Assembly (NCBI GenBank): GCA_965216695.1
Contig: OZ244212.1
Span: 3,534,001 to 3,598,000, forward strand
Length of the DNA stretch: 64,000 nt
Origin: G965216695 sp965216695
Lineage (GTDB): Bacteria; Pseudomonadota; Gammaproteobacteria; Pseudomonadales; Azotimanducaceae
Reading direction: 5' to 3'
Shown in pieces: positions 1 to 7,984 of the stretch. Each line of letters opens with the position of its first letter. The stretch's first letter is position 1. The translations under genes were made by a program, and so were the position numbers. The notes beneath the pieces were generated by a model, which was not told the origin of the DNA, made no database searches, and was given only the letters and a program-made list of their open reading frames with translations.

Positions 1-1
1 C

Positions 2-772
2 GTGCACGGCGATACGGGGCGGGTCGAGTTCGGCCTGGGTACCTACGGCTCCCGGTCGATCGCCGTCGGCGGCTCTGCGTTGGTTGCGGCGAGCGAAAAA
101 GTCATTGAGAAGGGCCGGCGGATTGCCGCACACATGCTCGAAGCGGACGTGGGCGACGTGGCGTTCGACGGCGGCACGTACAGGGTTCGCGACAGCAATC
201 AGAGCCTGTCACTGCAGGAAGTGGCGTTTGCGGCGTATGTCCCGGGCGACTACCCCGAGGACCTGGAGCCGGGCTTGTCTGAGAAGGCCTTCTACGACCC
301 GGAGAACTTCACCTATCCGGCAGGCACCCATATTGCGGAGGTGGAAGTGGACGAAGCGACCGGGGTGGTAACGCTTAAGCGTTTTGTTGCGGTCGACGAT
401 TTCGGGCATGTGATCAACCCGATGATCGTAGACGGTCAGGTGCACGGCGGTATTGCGCAGGGCGTGGGTCAGGCGCTGATGGAGCACGGGATTTACGACG
501 AATACGGTCAGCTGCAGACCGGCTCGTTTATGGATTACTGCATGCCGCGGGCGGACACTTTGCCCGATTTCGTGGTCGACACGACCGTTACGCCGTGTAC
601 ACACAACCCACTCGGCGTGAAAGGGTGCGGCGAAGCGGGTGCCATCGGGTCGCCGGCTGCAGTCATCAACGCGCTCACCAGCGCGCTGGGCACGGAGGAT
701 GTCGCGATGCCGGCGACGTCGGAGCGCCTCTGGCGGTTGATGAACGATGCCGCGCCACAGGAAAACAGATAG
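2..772 (+). CDS. coxL: Aerobic CO dehydrogenase-type molybdopterin large subunit, C-terminal part
   Basis: Truncated by the left window edge; only about 256 C-terminal residues of a family that is usually about 800 long are present. These subunits bind the molybdenum-cytosine-dinucleotide cofactor and oxidise CO or a related small substrate. Visible hallmarks are the GLGTYGSRS segment near residue 12 and the cofactor-loop motif GCGEAGAIGSPAA near residues 208-220, whose Glu (about 211) is the conserved base of the xanthine oxidase family. The FAD subunit gene follows after 21 bases, so the two are co-transcribed. The active-site loop that separates true CO dehydrogenase (form I) from form II paralogues lies outside the window, so the substrate cannot be decided. 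The 2Fe-2S small subunit is not visible and is presumably upstream. Confidence 0.88.
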   Translation: MHGDTGRVEFGLGTYGSRSIAVGGSALVAASEKVIEKGRRIAAHMLEADVGDVAFDGGTYRVRDSNQSLSLQEVAFAAYVPGDYPEDLEPGLSEKAFYDPENFTYPAGTHIAEVEVDEATGVVTLKRFVAVDDFGHVINPMIVDGQVHGGIAQGVGQALMEHGIYDEYGQLQTGSFMDYCMPRADTLPDFVVDTTVTPCTHNPLGVKGCGEAGAIGSPAAVINALTSALGTEDVAMPATSERLWRLMNDAAPQENR

Positions 773-793
773 CAGGATCATCGGAACGCGCAC

Positions 794-1576
794 ATGTATC
801 CATTCAACTATCACAGACCGAAGAGCGCCGAAGAAGCGGTAGCGCTCTATCGCAGTCTCGACGACCCGGCCTATCTTTCCGGCGGGCATACGCTGCTACC
901 TACCATGAAACAGCTGCTCGCGGCGCCGACGGATCTGATCGATCTGCAGGACGTGGTCGAACTGCGCGGGATCGAGGTGGCCGGCAATCGCGTTCGAATC
1001 GGTGCCTTCACACGGCACAACGACGTGGCGGGTTCGCCCGATGTGCGGGAGCGAATCCCGGCGCTCGCAGACCTGGCCGGCGGCATAGGCGACGATCAGG
1101 TGCGCAATTGCGGCACAATCGGCGGGTCGATCGCCAACAACGATCCCGCAGCCGACTACCCGGCGGCGGTAATCGCGCTGGATGCCACGGTGTACACACC
1201 GGATCGGAGCATTGCGGGCGAGGCGTTCTTCGAGGATCTCTTTGCCACGGCACTCGAGCCGGGTGAACTGGTCACCGCCGTCGAGTTTGCGATACCGGAC
1301 CGGGCCGCGTACCAAAAATTCCCGAATCCGGCGTCGCGCTACGCGGTTGCCGGCGTCTTCGTTGCAGAGTTCCGCGGCGACCTTCGGGTGGCGGTCACCG
1401 GTGCGGGACCTTGCGCGTTTCGGTGCCCGGATCTCGAGGACGCGCTGGCGCGGGGCGGTGACGCGAGCGGGGTCACGCTGGATCACCGGTCGTTCAACAC
1501 CGACCTGCACGCTTCCGCAGAGTACCGTGCACATCTGGTCAAGGTGATGGCTACGCGGGCATACGCGCGACTCTGA
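794..1576 (+). CDS. coxM: FAD-binding medium subunit of CO dehydrogenase-type hydroxylase
   Basis: 260 residues, close to the usual 270-290. It passes electrons from the molybdenum subunit through the iron-sulfur subunit to FAD. Two family signatures are clear: SGGHTLLPTMK at residues 29-39 (pyrophosphate-binding loop, normally AGGHSLLP) and TIGGSIANNDPAADYPA at residues 108-124 (the second FAD loop). The C-terminal CO_deh_flav_C-like domain is present but short. The start at ATG 794 begins with MYPFNYHRP, the normal start of the family. It is the downstream partner of the truncated coxL-type gene, giving the order L-M. The next gene belongs to a different function and is preceded by a gap of about 200 bases. 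Confidence 0.9.
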   Translation: MYPFNYHRPKSAEEAVALYRSLDDPAYLSGGHTLLPTMKQLLAAPTDLIDLQDVVELRGIEVAGNRVRIGAFTRHNDVAGSPDVRERIPALADLAGGIGDDQVRNCGTIGGSIANNDPAADYPAAVIALDATVYTPDRSIAGEAFFEDLFATALEPGELVTAVEFAIPDRAAYQKFPNPASRYAVAGVFVAEFRGDLRVAVTGAGPCAFRCPDLEDALARGGDASGVTLDHRSFNTDLHASAEYRAHLVKVMATRAYARL

Positions 1577-1790
1577 TCGGTGGCGCATCGTGGCGTTTCT
1601 GCGACGCCCGTCACACTCGCTCTGTGAACTGATCGCCAACCACGTTGCGATGTCGGCAATCGGGCCGCCGGAACGTCAACGTGATATCCAATCTTGTGAA
1701 GTGGCGCTTACATTACCGTGTGGATCCCTAACTGCGCGGTGGCGTGCGCTCGGCATAATGAGCGGCAACTTCAACTGGGTTGGTGCGCAG

Positions 1791-3065
1791 ATGTACAAGG
1801 CGCAGATCGACAGGGACTGGCGCGTGCGGCGCTCTGCCGCGTTCCTGAGTCTCCTGTGTTTACTTGCCGCTCCGGCGATGCTTCCCATCGCGTTTGCCGC
1901 AGACGGGTTGGGCAACGTCGCTGATCGTCAGTCGCCCGCGCAACGATCCGAGGGCATTCGAGCCGGTTCGTTTGTACTGCGACCCGAGGTTGCGCTCGAA
2001 GTACGGCGGGACGACAACGTGTTCGCCACAGACGATGACGTGATTGCCGATGAGATCGTCGTACTTACCACAGATACCGTGTTGCGCTCGGATTGGAACA
2101 ACCATGCCGTGTTCGTGCAGGCGACGACCGAAACGGAGCGCTTTCGTGACAATGGCACGGAAGACGGAACCGACTACGTGGTGCGAGCCGGTGGGCGATT
2201 GGACATCACCCGCACGTATCGCGTGGAGGCCGATGCGGAAACCGCGCGGCGCCGTGAGAATCGCCGTTCTCCCGAGGCGGTGGCGTCGCGCGAACCGCTC
2301 GACTACGACGACCGGGCCGCGCGTGTAACCGCAACGCGTGAGGTGGGTCGCGTTGCGACGTCGGTATTTGGCCAGGTGCGCGACCGTGACTATCAGAATT
2401 CGGATCTTACTGTCGCTGGCGGCCGCAACGAACGTGACCGTCGTATCGACACGCTGGGTGCGCGCGTAACCTATGACGCAAGCCCGGGGCGAACACTCTT
2501 CATGGAAGCGCGGGCATCCAACGTCGACTTTGACGATGATGTGCCGTCCGATCTGCGCCGGTCGCACGATGTGCGGGCTCTTGAATTGGGAGCCGAGTAC
2601 ACGCTCACGGATACGGTGTCCGGCGATGTGACCATTGGCCTGGACGCTCGAGAATATGAAGCGCCCGAGCTGTCGGACTCTAACGTGGTGACACTGCGCG
2701 GACGCATGTACTGGAATCCAACGGGTTTGACTACGGTAACTGCATCCATCGGGCGCGAAGTATTCGAGACAAGCGTCAACGGCGCGGCGGGTTTCGAATC
2801 GGAGCGCATTGGGCTGGCGCTCGATCACGAACTTCGCAGGCACGTGGTGGTGAGTGCCGCGGTAACAACCGGTCGGGATGAATTTTTCGACCTGGACCGC
2901 GAAGATGACGTGGTCGAGACGCGCCTGAGTGCACGCTACTTTTTCGCGCGCGGGTCTTACCTGTCGATATTTCACGAATACAGCGACCGTGATTCCAACG
3001 GCGAAGCAACCGGCCGGTCATACGATGCGAATGTCGTCGGTCTGGGTATTGGGTACGTGCGATGA
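1791..3065 (+). CDS. Outer-membrane beta-barrel porin-like protein of an exopolysaccharide locus
   Basis: The open frame begins at 1590, but the ATG at 1791 puts a signal peptide directly at the N-terminus (basic MYKAQIDRDWRVRR, then a Leu/Ala-rich core ending near AFA), so I use that start; ATG 1758 is an alternative. The mature part is rich in alternating polar and aromatic beta-strand patterns and contains EVRRDDNVFATDD, the usual opening of the putative beta-barrel porin 2 family found in exopolysaccharide clusters. It overlaps the export lipoprotein gene by ATGA, implying translational coupling and a shared job in moving polysaccharide across the outer membrane. Function is inferred from context; no specific ligand can be named. 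Confidence 0.75.
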   Translation: MYKAQIDRDWRVRRSAAFLSLLCLLAAPAMLPIAFAADGLGNVADRQSPAQRSEGIRAGSFVLRPEVALEVRRDDNVFATDDDVIADEIVVLTTDTVLRSDWNNHAVFVQATTETERFRDNGTEDGTDYVVRAGGRLDITRTYRVEADAETARRRENRRSPEAVASREPLDYDDRAARVTATREVGRVATSVFGQVRDRDYQNSDLTVAGGRNERDRRIDTLGARVTYDASPGRTLFMEARASNVDFDDDVPSDLRRSHDVRALELGAEYTLTDTVSGDVTIGLDAREYEAPELSDSNVVTLRGRMYWNPTGLTTVTASIGREVFETSVNGAAGFESERIGLALDHELRRHVVVSAAVTTGRDEFFDLDREDDVVETRLSARYFFARGSYLSIFHEYSDRDSNGEATGRSYDANVVGLGIGYVR

Positions 3066-3640
3066 AGGACCGATGCATACGGCTGATCGCGCTGATATGG
3101 GTCGCGCTTGCAGCGGGGTGTTCCACGTTGCCGGGCGCGGACTTGCCAGCGACCCCGCCCGCGCCCAGCGTCGCTGCAGGCGCTTACATGTTGTCGGTTG
3201 GCGATCGCGTGCGGGTGACGGTGTTCGGGCACGACGATCTGTCGGGTGAGTTTGTCTTGGACGGTGACGGCAACCTCGCGTTGCCGCTTACTGGCAGTAT
3301 TCGCGCCGCGGGTCTGGATGCCCGTGAGTTGGAGGCGAGAATCCGGGATCGACTTCAACCCGACTACCTGGTTGATCCGCAGGTGAGTGTGGAAGTTCAG
3401 GACGTTCGTCCCGTATACGTGATCGGTGAAGTGAATGCGCCGGGCAGTTACCCGGTGAACGATGCGCTTACCGTTGCCAAAGCTGTTGCGCTGGCCGGCG
3501 GATTTACCTACCGGGCGGCGAAAGGACGAATCAACATCGTGCGTCGTATGTCTGACGAACAGGTCGAGAAGTTTCGTGCGACGCTGGATACGCCTGTTCG
3601 TTCCGGCGATCTCATCAACGTTCCCGAACGGTTCTTTTAA
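3062..3640 (+). CDS. Polysaccharide export lipoprotein (Wza/EpsA-type, short form)
   Basis: 192 residues with a lipoprotein signal ending in LAAGC (Cys 20). A Poly_export domain follows (LSVGDRVRVTVFGHDDLSG, then DGNLALPLTGSIRAAG), then a SLBB-type segment (VYVIGEVNAPGSYPV, then AKAVALAGGFTYRA). It should form the periplasmic/outer-membrane channel through which the polymer leaves the cell. At 192 residues it resembles the short EpsA-like exporters rather than the 380-residue E. coli Wza, which suggests that the neighbouring barrel protein provides the outer-membrane pore. The start overlaps the stop of the preceding gene by four bases. Confidence 0.9.
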   Translation: MKDRCIRLIALIWVALAAGCSTLPGADLPATPPAPSVAAGAYMLSVGDRVRVTVFGHDDLSGEFVLDGDGNLALPLTGSIRAAGLDARELEARIRDRLQPDYLVDPQVSVEVQDVRPVYVIGEVNAPGSYPVNDALTVAKAVALAGGFTYRAAKGRINIVRRMSDEQVEKFRATLDTPVRSGDLINVPERFF

Positions 3641-3843
3641 GTGGTGAGACACCTCGTGTATAGTCCTGTACAAGCACCGCGTAACAGCGTTGTAACGTCA
3701 ACGGGGATCAACAACCGTGTTCGTTGGCCGCGTGTATCATGCGCCCGGCCGTTCGAGGTTGTGTTGGACTTGCAGTATCTACAACGTGTCGTGCTGGTAG
3801 CAGACGCTCCGCGTGTTCGCCGCGGGCGTTGAGGCAGGGACGA

Positions 3844-5403
3844 ATGCAACCAGATTCGCACAAGCGCGCACCGTCGCCGGAACCGATCCAGGCGGATCGG
3901 CACACGTCAGTTGCCGACGCTTCAGTATCGGACACCGCTGGGTTCCCAGCCGACTTCCTCGACCACGAAACAATCAACATCGTCGAGCGCTCCGGCGGTC
4001 GCGGCATCTCGCCGTCGATCGTCAGCGGGGTGATGCGATTGATCGACGCGTCTACCGTGATCGTATTGGGCATGGCGATCTTTGCCGCCTATCTTGGCTG
4101 GGGGCACGAACGCCAGACGTTTTACCTGGCAGCGTCCGTGCTCGGCGGCCTTGGTGTCATTCAGACGTACGCCATGCTGGGCCTCTACCGCTTTATATCG
4201 GTCATGGATCCGGCGCTGTCGATCCGCCGACTGCTTGGTGGTACGGCGATCGTATTCATGGGTTTGGTTGCTCTCGCGTTCCTGCTGAAGATCAGTGCCG
4301 AATTCTCTCGGCTGTGGTACTTCCTCTGGCTCACGGGTTGTTTCGTCGGCATTCCGCTTGTGCGATATGCCACCTCGCGGACGTTGCGTCGCTGGGCGTC
4401 GGAAGGTGAACTGACGCGCAACATCGTTATCGTTGGCAGCGGCGAGAACGCGCGCCGTCTCGTCACGCGCCTCGATGAAGCAGCACATCCGTGGAATCGT
4501 GTCGTAGGCGTGTTCGACGACCGGGCCACTCGGCGCGAATCGCACCTGGGCCGCTATCCGATATTGGGCGACATGTCGCGATTGCTCGAGTTCGCACGAT
4601 ATCAGCGCGTCGATCAGGTGATCATAGCGATGCCCTGGACCGCCGAAGGGCGCATTATCGACCTGGTGACCAAACTGCGGCCGCTGCCGCTTAACGTTGG
4701 TTTGTGTCCGGATCTTGCGGCTTTTCAGGTAACCGATCACCGCAGTGTTCGAATCGCAGGCCTGTCCATTCTGGAAATGAGCCGCCGCCCGATTTCGGAT
4801 TGGGACATGGTCGTGAAGACCCTGTTCGATTACGCGCTCGGCGGTGTTGCGTTCCTGTGTGCGCTGCCGGTGCTTGCGCTGATCGCGGTTGCGGTCAAAC
4901 TGGATAGCCGGGGCCCGGTGTTCTTCCGGCAGAAGCGCTATGGCTTCAACAATCAACTGATTGGAGTCCTGAAATTCCGCACTATGTACATCGATCAGCA
5001 GGACGACACGGCATCCAAACTGGCGACACGCGACGACCCGCGGATCACGCGTGTGGGCCGCTTCCTGCGTCGCTGGAGCCTGGACGAGTTGCCCCAGATC
5101 ATCAACGTGATGAAGGGTGAGATGTCTCTGGTTGGTCCGCGCCCGCATGCGGTGATGGCGAAGGCGGGCGACAAGCTCTATGTGGCAGTACTGGACGACT
5201 ACGCGGCACGGCACAACGTCAAGCCGGGTATCACGGGTTGGGCGCAAGTAAACGGCTGGCGGGGTGAAACCGATACGGAGCTGAAACTCGTGCGACGGGT
5301 CGAACACGATCTGTGGTATATCGAGAACTGGTCGCTGCGCCTGGACATCAAGATCCTGTTGCGCACGGTGTTCTCTGTAATTGAAGGCGAAAACGCGTAC
5401 TAG
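3844..5403 (+). CDS. Undecaprenyl-phosphate glucose-type phosphotransferase (WcaJ/GumD-like)
   Basis: Start chosen at ATG 3844 because of the purine-rich GAGGCAGGGA just upstream; the frame is open 40 codons further. The 519-residue protein has the layout of the polyisoprenyl-phosphate hexose-1-phosphate transferase family: four N-terminal membrane segments, a Rossmann-like CoA-binding-type domain (NIVIVGSGENARRL), a fifth membrane segment (FDYALGGVAFLCALPVLAL), then the catalytic Bac_transf domain with GPVFFRQKRYGFN, LKFRTM, RRWSLDELPQIINV, MSLVGPRPHAV and GITGWAQVNGWRG. It loads the first sugar onto the lipid carrier and so starts repeat-unit assembly. Its stop overlaps the convergent glycosyltransferase by four bases. 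Confidence 0.92.
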   Translation: MQPDSHKRAPSPEPIQADRHTSVADASVSDTAGFPADFLDHETINIVERSGGRGISPSIVSGVMRLIDASTVIVLGMAIFAAYLGWGHERQTFYLAASVLGGLGVIQTYAMLGLYRFISVMDPALSIRRLLGGTAIVFMGLVALAFLLKISAEFSRLWYFLWLTGCFVGIPLVRYATSRTLRRWASEGELTRNIVIVGSGENARRLVTRLDEAAHPWNRVVGVFDDRATRRESHLGRYPILGDMSRLLEFARYQRVDQVIIAMPWTAEGRIIDLVTKLRPLPLNVGLCPDLAAFQVTDHRSVRIAGLSILEMSRRPISDWDMVVKTLFDYALGGVAFLCALPVLALIAVAVKLDSRGPVFFRQKRYGFNNQLIGVLKFRTMYIDQQDDTASKLATRDDPRITRVGRFLRRWSLDELPQIINVMKGEMSLVGPRPHAVMAKAGDKLYVAVLDDYAARHNVKPGITGWAQVNGWRGETDTELKLVRRVEHDLWYIENWSLRLDIKILLRTVFSVIEGENAY

Positions 5404-6623
5404 TTAGTCCGCGTACTGGTAGTTGCATGCGCGAGATAAATGCCTTCTATCTGATCGACCATACGGTCCACCGAGAATCGCCGCCCACCCTGCAGCGCTT
5501 TGCGGCGCATGTCGTCCGCGGTATCCGGGGAGTCGATCACTCGCAGCAGCAGCTCGGAGAACGCCGCAGCCGTTGGCTCATCGCAGATCAACGCGCCGGC
5601 GTGTTCCGTCATTTCCTCCGCGCCCCCGACGCGGGTCATTACGATGGGCAGCGCACGCCCAGCGGCCTCCAGCATGCTGTACGAGAAGCCTTCATAGCGG
5701 CTCGGGATTGCAAACAGATCGAACCCCGACATCAGTCGGACCCCGTCCCCCTGGCCGTAAAAGAGGACGCGGTCGGCAATGCCCAACTGATCGGCCAATG
5801 CTTCCAGAGCGCCGCGGTCAGGCCCGGAGCCGACGATCACGAGCCGCGCATGCGGCGCGTGATCGAGTGTCAGAGCGAACGCGCTCAGCAGAAGTTCGAG
5901 ACGCTTCTGCGGCGCGAGCCGTCCCACGTAGCCGATCGCAAACGCATCGTCGGGCAGGCCCATTTCTTTGCGGACCGCTGCGCGCTCGGGTTCGGGGAGT
6001 GGGCCGAGCCCATTGGGAACCACGTGCAGCCGCGTGTCCGGTATGCCGAGCTTGCGGGCGTGCAAACGCTCAGCCTCGGAGACGCACAATACACCGGCGC
6101 CAAGCCGGGCAAGAACGAACTCGATGGCCCGAAATGCCAGGGCCCGGGGACCCGAAAGCGTGGGGTCGAGCGTGTAGAACGCGTGTGGCGTATAGAACGC
6201 GGGTGTGTGCCCACCAAGGCACGCCAGTCGGACGATCGCTCCCCCCTTCGAACTGTGGCCGTGCGCCACTGTGAACGGGCCTTGTTCCGCGATGTAGCGT
6301 CGCACCTCACGGACAGCGCGAATGTCCTTGGATCCGGGCGCCCGCTCGAGTTCAATGTGTCCGCTAACGACGCCTTGCAACGCCTCGAGTTCCCGAGCGA
6401 AGCTCTCCTCGAGCCGATCCCTGGAATACAGCAGGTGAACCTGCCAGCCGCGCGCGAGCAATCCGCGGGTGAGGTCCAACACGTGGCGCCCGGTACCGGC
6501 GCCGGCGTTCTCCAGAATCATCAGCGCACGTCGCGTCGCAGCGGTGCGCGTGTCCTGGTCTTGAGTTGCGGGCGGTTGCAATGACGACGAACGTGTTGTC
6601 ATCAAGCTATTATAGTCACGCAC
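5400..6623 (-). CDS. GT4-family glycosyltransferase
   Basis: About 407 residues. The N-terminal acceptor-binding half has ENAGAGTGRHVLDLTRGLLARGW; the C-terminal half has the retaining GT4 donor site IGYVGRLAPQKRLELLLSAF and the EX7E region FAIPSRYEGFSYSMLEAAGRALPIV. It should add a sugar to the lipid-linked exopolysaccharide repeat. It is the only gene of the locus on the minus strand. Start at GTG 6623, with GAGG six bases upstream; ATG 6602 is the alternative. The chosen 5' end overlaps the divergent polymerase gene antisense, which is unusual. It is the only elongating glycosyltransferase visible here, so more must lie elsewhere or the repeat unit is very short. Confidence 0.88.
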   Translation of the reverse strand: MRDYNSLMTTRSSSLQPPATQDQDTRTAATRRALMILENAGAGTGRHVLDLTRGLLARGWQVHLLYSRDRLEESFARELEALQGVVSGHIELERAPGSKDIRAVREVRRYIAEQGPFTVAHGHSSKGGAIVRLACLGGHTPAFYTPHAFYTLDPTLSGPRALAFRAIEFVLARLGAGVLCVSEAERLHARKLGIPDTRLHVVPNGLGPLPEPERAAVRKEMGLPDDAFAIGYVGRLAPQKRLELLLSAFALTLDHAPHARLVIVGSGPDRGALEALADQLGIADRVLFYGQGDGVRLMSGFDLFAIPSRYEGFSYSMLEAAGRALPIVMTRVGGAEEMTEHAGALICDEPTAAAFSELLLRVIDSPDTADDMRRKALQGGRRFSVDRMVDQIEGIYLAHATTSTRTN

Positions 6624-7831
6624 GCCTCAGTAGCGCCATGAGTGCGAGTATATTCCTGTTGCTGAGTGTGAGCTGTTTCGTCCGCAACGAACCCGCGCCA
6701 TACGATCTGCTCGCGGTGGTGCTGATGAGTTTCAGCTTTCTATTTGGCCTTCGCGTGCCGAGCGGTTTGCAGGTTCCGCTCGCGCTGCTGGCGCTGATCG
6801 TACTGGCCAATCTGATTTCCATTGGCGTGGCGCATGAGAGTACGAGGTACAGCTTCGGCAATATGGCGCTCTACATCGGCGTCACAACCTATCTTTTTGG
6901 CACCTGGTTGTGGTTTGCGTCGCTGGCGCATGCGGATCCGCAGGGTTTGCTGCGCGTGGTCTGGCCCGCCTACACGTTTGCCGGGCTCATCACCGTACTG
7001 CTGCAGATTTATGCGTATTTCAGGTTGGGTCCCGGCGCGGATAACTTCATGGAGAACGCTCGTGCAATGGCGTACTTCAAGGACCCGAACGTTACCGGCG
7101 CTTTTCTGATACCTCTGGCGGTCTACCACGTAGGGGCATTGCTGCAGCCCGGCGGATGGCGCCAGCTATGGCGATATGCAGTAGCAGGTGCCATTGCTTC
7201 CGGGCTGCTGCTCGCGTTCTCCCGCGGCGCATGGGCCGCCACGGTTCTGGCGCTCGTGATTTACTTTGTATTGCGTACGGTAACGGCCGGATCCATCGTG
7301 GAACGCGCTCGGTTGGCGTCCACCGGCATGGTCGCGCTCGTGGTCGTGGTGGTTGCGCTGGCCGGGCTTGCGACGCTGCCAGCGGTCAGCGACATGATTG
7401 AGACGCGCGCAAAAATTCAGACGTACGACATAGAAGAAGGCGGTCGTTTCAGCACTCAGGGGCGGGCGATCGTGGAGATCTTCGAGAACCCCCTGGGACT
7501 CGGACCCAACAACTCGGACGCGCACGTGGGGCGGGCGCCGCATAATGTGTATATCAAGCTCTTTTCAGACAACGGCTGGCTTGGCGGATTTGCCTGGCTG
7601 ATGTTTGCGCTCGTCAACCTATGGCGTGGTCTCGTGTTTGTGCTTGGCTACCGGGGTTCGATGCAGTTTCATGCGCTGGTCTGCTACGCCTCGGTTGCGG
7701 CGATCTTTGGTGAATCGATCATTGTGGATACGCTGCATTGGCGGCATCTGTTCCTGCTATCGGGCGTGCTCTGGGGGATTATGTCGTTTGCAGAGCGCGA
7801 GCGCGCGCCGGACCCCGCACCGCCGGCGTAA
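6581..7831 (+). CDS. O-antigen ligase/Wzy-polymerase-like membrane protein
   Basis: Polytopic membrane protein of about 416 residues with ten or more hydrophobic segments. The large loop after the central helices contains GGRFSTQGRAIVEIFENPLGLGPNN and HNVYIKLFSDNGWLGG, the conserved block of the O-antigen ligase/polymerase superfamily. It probably polymerises undecaprenyl-linked repeat units in the periplasm. The start is uncertain: ATG 6581 has a GGGCGG sequence upstream, while ATG 6638 would avoid overlap with the divergent glycosyltransferase. The next gene is the chain-length co-polymerase, the normal partner of such polymerases. Ligase and polymerase cannot be separated from sequence alone, but position favours polymerase. 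Confidence 0.82.
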   Translation: MTTNVLSSSYYSHARLSSAMSASIFLLLSVSCFVRNEPAPYDLLAVVLMSFSFLFGLRVPSGLQVPLALLALIVLANLISIGVAHESTRYSFGNMALYIGVTTYLFGTWLWFASLAHADPQGLLRVVWPAYTFAGLITVLLQIYAYFRLGPGADNFMENARAMAYFKDPNVTGAFLIPLAVYHVGALLQPGGWRQLWRYAVAGAIASGLLLAFSRGAWAATVLALVIYFVLRTVTAGSIVERARLASTGMVALVVVVVALAGLATLPAVSDMIETRAKIQTYDIEEGGRFSTQGRAIVEIFENPLGLGPNNSDAHVGRAPHNVYIKLFSDNGWLGGFAWLMFALVNLWRGLVFVLGYRGSMQFHALVCYASVAAIFGESIIVDTLHWRHLFLLSGVLWGIMSFAERERAPDPAPPA

Positions 7832-7878
7832 CAACTCCTCACAATCTCTAACTGAAAAACCATGGTTATTGCGTAGCG

Positions 7879-7910
7879 GTCGCGCGATATTGACGTCAAC
7901 ATCGCGCGAC
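7879..7910. promoter_or_regulatory. 32-bp near-perfect palindrome upstream of the Wzz/kinase gene
   Basis: The outer arms GTCGCGCGAT (7879-7888) and ATCGCGCGAC (7901-7910) are exact reverse complements. The centre, TTGACGTCAA (7890-7899), is itself a perfect palindrome; only the pair A7889/C7900 breaks the symmetry. It lies in the 153-bp gap between the polymerase and co-polymerase genes. A dyad of this quality with a nested core suits either a dimeric repressor/activator operator or a strong RNA hairpin. No T-run follows, so it is not a standard intrinsic terminator. Confidence 0.6.
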
Positions 7911-7914
7911 GTAT

Positions 7915-7949
7915 GCCGCCTGGCCATTAGCAGGCGGCCCGCTTCGGGC
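7915..7949 (+). promoter_or_regulatory. Two overlapping leader hairpins before the Wzz/kinase gene
   Basis: GCCGCCTG (7915-7922) pairs with CAGGCGGC (7931-7938) around an 8-base loop. Immediately afterwards GCCCG (7937-7941) pairs with CGGGC (7945-7949) around CTT. The two stems share bases 7937-7938, so they partly exclude each other, as in an attenuator. They end 35 bases before the start codon. The function is inferred; no riboswitch family is recognised. Confidence 0.4.
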
Positions 7950-7984
7950 GTGCTTCAAACAAATCAGCGGAATCAAGCAGTACC

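Noticed and set aside
3922..5307. 461-codon minus-strand frame opposite the phosphotransferase gene
   Set aside because: Antisense shadow; the plus strand has all motifs of the sugar-phosphate transferase family.
6611..6616. TATAAT on the minus strand at the start of the glycosyltransferase gene
   Set aside because: It lies inside the coding region when the GTG 6623 start with its ribosome-binding site is used, and has no -35 partner that I can see.
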